From Rotaria socialis (Eukaryota > Rotifera > Eurotatoria > Philodinida > Philodinidae), in contig CAJNYU010002006.1 in NCBI GenBank assembly GCA_905331475.1, positions 62,001-126,000 on the forward strand: a DNA stretch of 64,000 nucleotides, in the 5' to 3' direction. The notes beneath the pieces are model-generated. The model worked only from the letters and a program-made list of their open reading frames with translations, was not told the DNA's origin and did no database searches. A program made the translations under genes and the position numbers. Positions within the stretch are counted from its first letter, which is position 1; every line of letters begins with the position of its first letter. Below are positions 56,601 through 64,000 of this stretch, piece by piece.

Positions 56601-59600
56601 TATCTCCGAAAATTTCGATAGTCGAGTCAACCCTGGTATTCAGTATTGAATTCTCTACGTGAAAGACCTATGGCTGATAGTAATGATGCTGAAATAGAAA
56701 AGGAAAAGAAAATATGTTGTGATAAAATTGTAGAGAAACTATTCAAAGATATCTCAATGAGTATTTTAGTGAAAATTTATCTAACCAACCGTGAAGTTTT
56801 AGTAGAAAAATAAGTAATATTTTGACAAAAAATTCAAACTGTTAGAATCAGTATTGTATTGCTGCTCATCACCGAGACCATTTAAGAATTTATTTGATTC
56901 TATGAATCTTTATTTTACAGATAATACACTCACATTAGTGCGGTACTTTGCGTGACTGAAAAACACATCTTTAAATCGAAGTTTGTTCAGAAGTATAATA
57001 GGAACCAGATTTCTATGAAATTTAGTCACATCCTCCTGTTGAGATAACAATATTTATGGAAGTTTTCAATAAATTTAGAAAAATAGTTGACTAGCAACTA
57101 ATTGAAGCCAAATAAAACTTATGTATATTCGATGATTGCAAAATATGAAGTACTTCTATGTATTCATCGATTCATTATTATTTTATTTTGTTACAGATTT
57201 TCTTCATTGTTCCTGATCAGAATTTTGTTTTTGCATTACATTATTATTAAAGTTTAATCTTTTTTAATTCTGTTAAATTTTTTTCTCTTTATAATTACAA
57301 CAATTCGTAAATTGTTGTATTTCTTTCAATTTATAGGTGCTCAACAATGCTCTCGTCCATTACTAGCTGTTCTTTACAGTACACTACCGCAAGTATCATC
57401 AATCGATGCCTTTGTTCTATTTCTTCAATCATTAAATCCAAAGTATCCTCATCTATTTCCGACAACAACAAATTCAGCTAATCGTCTATTGTGTCACATA
57501 GCTGGACTAGGTCATTGGACTGTACTTGTTCTTGCTACGCATATATTTGCACCTGATAGTCTATTGGAATCATTAGTTCGTTTTGGTCATGCATGTGTCG
57601 AATTGAATGAACCAACTAAACCGAAATTTTTATCTTCAACACAAGCAAATATTGGTCTTGGTCAATCATCCGCATGGTTTACACAATTAACAACACAATT
57701 ATTATTGTGTGTATTTCGACAAGTATCATCACATACAGATATACGTGCAATATTTCATTTGCTGGGTGAACAAAATGAATTTTATCATCGTTTTGAACCA
57801 CTATTTTCTCTACTCGAAGAACAACCATCGCCTATTCCATTTGATTGGTCACTTCTTATGTATACAGATCGCTGTTATCTTTCTGTAATGACATTAATTG
57901 AACAATTAATAAAACATGATCGTTTCGATTTAGTTGATGAAATAATTATTTGTGTTGATATTGAAATTGACATACCATTATTTGAACGTTTTAAGTGTTC
58001 ATTCGATGAATATCAACATAATCCTGATACAGACGATAAAGAATTGCATGAAGCATTTGAAACTATATGTCAAGGACATCAAGATGTGTTGAAACGTTTG
58101 AAAAAACCATTGCTTTATGGAGATTTTCTTTCATCAATACGTTCAACATCGTCACAATTAGTTCGCGTATTACTATTTATCTTTGCTAATCAAGCACAAC
58201 ATCTACCTGAACCATACGATTATTCATCAATAAATCTTCCACAAAAACAACCTATTATTGATAGATTATGGACAGCATTAATTAGTTTTATACATGAATA
58301 TCAAAATAAACCCATTGTTAATACAATACTTGATTATATGGTTAGTTTATTTTCAAATTCTTTATTAGATCAAATAGCCACAGAAAAGTTAATACCAAAT
58401 GATTTCGATGATTATTTACGTGTGTTTGAAGAGATTGAAGTCGAAGAAGAATTAATTGAAGAAGAGAAACCACGAGAGATTGTTGCTGAAAATGAATTTG
58501 AAGCAGCTATGTTAAAAAATGTTTTTGCAACAACTAAAGTTACATCAACAACAGAGACTGTTGTATCCACAGGTATGATTCATATTTATATAAGAAAATA
58601 TGATGTCGTCTTTTTTTTCAATTCAATACGAAACTAATTCAAATATTGAAATAAGGCTTTATTGACATGTGATCTCTGATTTTACATTATCAATAACTAC
58701 TACAACCTATGTACTAGGAGACCTACACATCATATTTCAACAATATTGAGAGTATAGAAAATCGAGTTGATTAAAACCCATCTTTACTATTAATTACCAT
58801 CGACCGATTTCAAGATAGTTTACTTTTTTAAACTTGAAGATAGTGTATAGCGCATATTTTTCTCATGATAAAAAACATAATTCTATGCAGTTTCATTTCA
58901 CCTAATAAATAAATGAATAAATAATTTTTCTTTGATCTATACTCCTATGTAAAACTCTTGTTTAATAAGAAAAGTTAATTTTGTATGATTCATTTTTCTA
59001 TTTTTAAATAGAAATTCGAAAGAGTTTTTCCACACATTTAATTAGATATAGATATCTACTATCAATATAATTGATACAAATACTACTAGTAAGAGTACGA
59101 ATACCTAGAAAATTCATTATTTCAGAAGATCGGCTATTTTTGGATAAAACAGTACTATCTGCTACAGATTTTTCAATCTTTGTAGTTTACATCATTCGTA
59201 TATCAAAGTCCTAAATTTTATCTTAAAGGAAATTATACTGATAGGTTTTTCTTATACTTCAATGAACTATTCAAACCCTGAAATCATTTTAACGAATAAA
59301 ATATTTCATTATAACTTTTTACAGAAAAAAATTCAAATACACAATCAACACGTCGTCCATCAAGTCGTGCATCTTCATCGTCACATTTACCATCGTTGGG
59401 TCCAACAGTAAGTCGTCGATCATCAGGATCTGTAACAAGTTCTGGTGGAACAAATTTACATCATTTATCTGATAAAGATATTCGGCTATGTGTATCCATA
59501 ACTGAAAATGCATTTCTACAACGTTCATCACCTGAACTTGCATTACAGCTAGCAAGCAAATTTCGTATGACAACATATAATTTAACTATTTTTTCTTATG

Positions 59601-62600
59601 CACATCGACTTTATTTTAACATCATGTCACCATCGGATATTCGTACGCGCATTGATCAACTTCCCGATGTTCGTGATCAAGATCAATTAAATAGAAGACG
59701 ATTAACAAATGTTTTTCGAACAATGACAATAATATCACCCAATGATGAAAAATCAAATACAGTTGATGATCAAAAACCAAAACTAATCGATCGTCTTCTA
59801 TCACGAACATCGAATGATGATCGTTTAATATCAATAATCAGTACATTACTAAAAATAGGTCGTCTTTTTCGTATTGATTCATGTCATGTGCTAAAATCAA
59901 ATGCACATAATGATGAATGGAATCTTTTAATGCGTATTATTTCTTATGCATCGTCGTCATTTCCAACGAAAATAAAGTTAGCAGAAAATTTTTCTAAACA
60001 ATTACGAATGTCCAATCAACAACTTGTTGATTTAATTGCTGATGAAACAGATAAAACATTGAAACGTTATGAAAGAAATGAGTCAAGTGATGACTATCAT
60101 TGTTGGCCGTTTGATCCAAATAATATTGAATCCTATAAACAATTTATTTCAATTTTATATGAAAAAAATTATGATGCTATTGGCAGACAACTTGTGGAAC
60201 GGTCAAAAATATATGAAGATCAAGTGCTAGATTTAGATTTTCAAGGTTAGTTAAAATACTTTCTTTAAGAAAATCTATTAGAAACAGATAAGTGTTTACT
60301 ACGGAACGACGTAAGTCAGTATTAAACCGATTGTGAATCACGATAAACTAGCTGTAAATTATGATTCACAGATTTTTTTAAATCTATTAACACTGGTGTT
60401 CTCTGTACTTCGTATGTTTAAAAAAGTGCAAGAAAAAAACAATTAGTTCTCTTTGAAAGCTGAATTAAGAGACAGAAATGTCTTATTGTCCTTTTTCGTT
60501 TACAATCTGTTTACAACACAACTTTTTTAGTTTGTTACATAGGACTTGTATATTTTCTGAGAAGTATTAATGAAACCGTGAAGACTTATGAATCATGATC
60601 ATTTATATTTTCTTTCTATACAATGTTTCTTGACTGTTAAAGTACTTATTTGAATACATTTTCGCAGCATGTAGAATTTTCAATGACATATGAACTGTGT
60701 CAGATCGATAATATTTATTGACAACAATAGAGAATATTGGAAGAAGAAAAGTACACCGATAACTTATAGAATACAGAGAAAAATAATCTTAAGTAGCAAA
60801 TCAGAACATAGTTTTGTCATTAGAGCATTCAAAAAGAATTAGAATGCCATTTGAAATCGATGAAATTATAACATTTCCCGTTTATCCTACATACATTCAT
60901 CAAATTGTTTTTATTATATTCATCCTTTTTGTGGTAAACCAGCCAATAAATTTGTTACTTTGGTCGACGGTTGAGTATTTCTCCATTTAACGCATGCTAT
61001 CAAGCTAATATAACGTCATGTCGAAATTCAGTAAATGCAATTATATATAGTGAGAATGATAGTACATGATATGTATAAAGTATACAATCGAAAAAAATGC
61101 AAAATAAAACAGCCTGCAACTTCATAAGAGAATCCAAAACAAAATTGTTGCTGGTATGGTCACTATTAAGAATAGAAATGCAGTGATAACTAATGTTACT
61201 GATATAGAATGATGTTGAATTCGAGAATTATGAATTGCACTGTAGTGTCGAAGAAGAAGCAAATGATAAATCACACCACTATTGAATATAACCATGAAAA
61301 TAAATGGTGCACAGTTGTAAAGACCTAAATGAATATTATCCCATAATGGATATATCTGATAGAGAGTAGACTGATCATTAATGGTACCATCGTCTTCATA
61401 ATAGCAGGCAAATGAAAATTAATCATGAAGAAAATTGTAATGATGCCAACAATAATAATCAGGACATGTTTTGATTGACTAAACTATGTTTTATGAAGAC
61501 GATTTAATGATAAATATCGATTGAGACAAATAAAGGCACGTAGCTATGCTGAAACTTGAGCTGTAAAATAATTTCAAAATGAGCAAATCTTGCACATTGG
61601 TATTGAGTTATATTGAAGAGTAAATCCAAAAGCTTCAAATAAATAATGATCAATATTCCATCCATATAACATGAGAATATCAAAGATCGCTATTACACGT
61701 ATATAATGAACTGTTGGTCGTTTTTGTGTATCGCGAAAAGTCGATCGGCAAATAATAGTAAAAGTTAAAAAATTAAAGAAAGCACCAAAAATACCTAGAG
61801 TAAGTGGATGATAGGCAATTAAAAGATTTTGCTTTATGCTAATGCTTACCGATATTTTACTGCTTTTGTTTGACATGATTAGATAAGATTGTGCCATTTT
61901 TTCCGATCAAATAGCGGTTGAATAGGTTTTTTCTAATGAGATTGTTTCTCGTCAATGAATTAGAGGATCTGTACAAGCAAACGTAAATGCGTGTTACAAG
62001 AGCACTATCAAGAGTGATTGTGGATTGAAATGATATGTTGTCTAGTGAAATTTTCAATTTAGGCGACACCATTGAAATGCAGATGAAGTGAGCGTAAGCA
62101 AATCGGTTCTGTTTTAGGCTTATCATCAACATCGTTTCATGAGGAGAAAATAAAACTGATTCGCATTTTTAAGGAACCACTTTCAAAATAAATTGCAAAG
62201 TTTAACGTGACCGCTAGCGACCTTCTAATCTACTTGGAAGGTGACGCCAGATTTTTAAAAAAGCACAGTCATAAACGATCATATATGTCGAGAGATTCAG
62301 CCATATGATTCGATCACGTGAAACATCAAACTATGATCGTTTTCGACTGCATAACAGAAACATATTAAATAAGACTTTTCGCAATAATTATAAATCGTCG
62401 TAAATTTTTTAGTTGTCGAATATTTCATATTTTAGCTTAAGAACTTAACTTTCCCAATCATTGCCATACAGTTATAGATATGCCAGAAATATATTTTTTT
62501 ATTTTAAAAGTCACTTGAAATTCGCAAGAATTTTTTAAATTGGCTCCTGTACATATTCTTTTTTCGGAAATTAATTAAAAATGAAGTAATCAACTGACTA

Positions 62601-63758
62601 AAGTTCTTTTGTTCCATCGATTATGGAACAACTGTATAGTATAAGAGAGCTTGAAACCATTTTGAATAGTCAAGTCTTGTTGACTCATTATATATCAAAC
62701 TGAAAATGGATACTTAAATTTATTTATGGCTTTTGTTGACAGATGCTTCATCACCACAGCTTCGTCTTTGCATTGACTTATTAATCTATGCTCATACATG
62801 TTTTATTAATTCATGTCATATGGAAGGAATATGTTTAGTACTGGATCATGTCCGTCATTTGGCATTTTATCTGAATGAATTAAATGGGTATCCATTACTG
62901 ATTCGTTTATTATTAGGTTTACAACAATATTCTGAAATGATATATATATTTGATATGTTATTTCAAGTAGATCAATTTGATTTATTACTATCAACAATAA
63001 GTAATATGAATGATGAACGTTTAAATACAGCATTATTTGATTATATAAAACGGCATCATCCGAATGATGAGCATACGTTTACATCGATATCAATGAATTT
63101 ACATATGCATCATGAATTAGCGATGATGTATCGTGATGCTGGCGAAAAACTATTAAAGACACTTCCATCTAATCAGCCGTATTCATCGGCTGAAATGTCT
63201 ATAACATTGCAAAGCCTATTACAATATTATTCAGATGCAGCTGATACATTTTATTTAGCTGATTGTTGTCGTCAAAGCGAACAATGTTTAAAACAAGCAC
63301 GTCTTATATCATTACAACTTGAATTTTTACAAAAGCAACAAGGAATAACTTTATTGAATTTGAATCCTAAACAAATACGTGATATATTACCTACTATTGA
63401 ACGTTGTTGGCATGCATTTATAGTAGCTGATGCATATAATGAACATTCATTATGGCCAAATTGTTTAGTAGAACAGTTTATATGTAATAAAAGTTCTACT
63501 GCTGTTATGTATTGGGATGAATTTAAACAGCTAATATCAGTGGATGATCAAAGTATATTAAATATAGGAAAAACACTATTAAAAAAAAGTTCAAATTCAA
63601 TATCGACTAAAAATTTGCAAGAAATACTTTCACATGTAACAGATTCAACGATTCTTCATCATGTACAACAATCATTGATCAACAATGATAGTAGTTATAC
63701 GAATTTATTTACATCTATCGACTCACCATATGTTCTTGATACTATTCGAGTTTCATGA
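53618..63758 (+). CDS. SPG11: Spatacsin (SPG11), N-terminally short, 1,841 aa, 5 exons
   Basis: Spatacsin works with spastizin (SPG15) and AP-5 in lysosome/autolysosome reformation; human loss causes hereditary spastic paraplegia. Exons 53618-54605, 55119-56483, 57337-58572, 59325-60245 and 62743-63758 sum to 1,842 codons. Identity is clearest in the C-terminal domain: [53 protein letters not shown], then [20 protein letters not shown] and [16 protein letters not shown], each with a close human counterpart. The middle is helical solenoid (e.g. [17 protein letters not shown]), with a Ser-rich linker at the start of exon 4. Human spatacsin is 2,443 aa; about 550 N-terminal residues, a predicted beta-propeller, have no match here. 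An in-frame TGA 19 bases before the ATG, after an acceptor-like TAG, argues that translation does begin at 53618. The introns are large (513-2,497 bp), unlike other genes here. Confidence 0.92.
56520..56635. mobile_element. 116-bp MITE in SPG11 intron 2, CAGGG ends
   Basis: The ends are inverted: CAGGGCTGATTCGACTGT at the left and, reverse-complemented, CAGGGTTGACTCGACTAT at the right (14 of 18). The CAGGG start suggests hAT. The 8-bp flanks do not match clearly, so the duplication has decayed or the superfamily is different. Confidence 0.6.
61115..61897 (-). pseudogene. Rhodopsin-like GPCR pseudogene in SPG11 intron 4
   Basis: On the minus strand from 61897 the frame reads a 7TM receptor: TM1 [19 protein letters not shown]1 [15 protein letters not shown]2 [18 protein letters not shown], then the TM3 Cys and, after an in-frame stop, FTAQVSA and [10 protein letters not shown] (a DRY-region analogue). 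Further on are [17 protein letters not shown] (TM5) and [20 protein letters not shown] (TM6). It ends after TM6; TM7 is absent. At least two stop codons interrupt TM3 (one where a Trp is expected) and another follows RLHKT. The style matches FMRFamide-receptor-like GPCRs, which are abundant in rotifers. It is a host gene copy, dead, lying antisense in the intron. Confidence 0.75.
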
Positions 63759-64000
63759 TATGTTAGTTTTTATCTTCTTTTTCATTTTTTTTCGTTTTAT
63801 TTTATATCGGTGATTCACTCGCTCTTTTTTTTTCTTAATTTAATTAACTATGTAACTGGTGAAACAACAGAAGAATTTATAACATAATAGTATAATTGAT
63901 CAAGTGTTTTTTTAGTGAATAAAATTATGAAAATAAATTGATATTATTTTATCATACAGACAGAAAATCTAATATTGGACATCTTCTCAATTTTCCTTAT
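63759..64000 (+). other. SPG11 3' flank
   Basis: AATAAA motifs at about 63918 and 63932 are plausible poly(A) signals for SPG11. No further gene begins before the window ends. Confidence 0.6.

Noticed and set aside
1-64000. tRNA, rRNA, LTR or Penelope-like elements
   Set aside because: No rRNA-like block, reverse transcriptase, capsid or long terminal repeat was recognised by reading; tRNA genes were only scanned by eye for B-box-like words, so a missed tRNA is possible.

Overview
The window is nuclear DNA of a small-genome animal: AT-rich, with intron-bearing genes on both strands and mostly tiny GT-AG introns of about 50-100 bp. It is most likely from a bdelloid rotifer (Adineta/Rotaria type). 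Support comes from the gene content (all metazoan families), the very short introns, orphan 3' splice sites just upstream of many start codons (compatible with spliced-leader trans-splicing), a short internal tract of TGTGGG (the hexamer I recall as the bdelloid telomere repeat), a decayed rhodopsin-like GPCR of a kind abundant in rotifers, and many short terminal-inverted-repeat elements. The taxon is an inference.

Layout, left to right. 1.8-19.7 kb is a dense block: WASP (+), an unknown protein (-), EIF2B1 (+), another unknown coiled-coil/acidic protein (-, with a TA-flanked fold-back MITE in its third intron), ETHE1 (+), ADI1 (-) and MGAT2 (-). A gene-free 3.5 kb follows, then an F-box/LRR gene (+, 23.2-26.1 kb) and 4.5 kb of non-coding DNA holding an assembly gap. 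30.7-35.5 kb carries three minus-strand cilium-type genes: two Chibby paralogues and a MORN1 homologue, with a 140-bp-armed fold-back element between the Chibby copies. 35.5-43.5 kb has no intact gene and is a mobile-element graveyard: several CCCAGGT-ended and CCCTA-ended MITEs, a decayed SWIM-domain (Mutator-like) protein, and a 2.2 kb TIR element with a tandem array of about 132-bp units. After that come SGPP (+), a small single-pass membrane protein gene (+) whose first intron contains a whole kelch-repeat gene on the other strand, and a five-exon spatacsin (SPG11) gene (+, 53.6-63.8 kb) with a GPCR pseudogene in its last intron.

Functional themes. Actin nucleation (WASP), translation initiation control (EIF2B1), sulfur metabolism (ETHE1 sulfide oxidation and ADI1 methionine salvage as convergent neighbours), N-glycan branching (MGAT2), sphingolipid signalling (SGPP), cilia (CBY x2, MORN1) and lysosome recovery (SPG11). 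These are independent monocistronic genes; no operon is evident.

Exon joins were worked out by hand from splice signals, reading frame and remembered family sequences. For every gene with a called stop the summed exon length is divisible by three. No rRNA gene, CRISPR array, LTR element or Penelope-like element was seen; tRNA genes were only scanned by eye.
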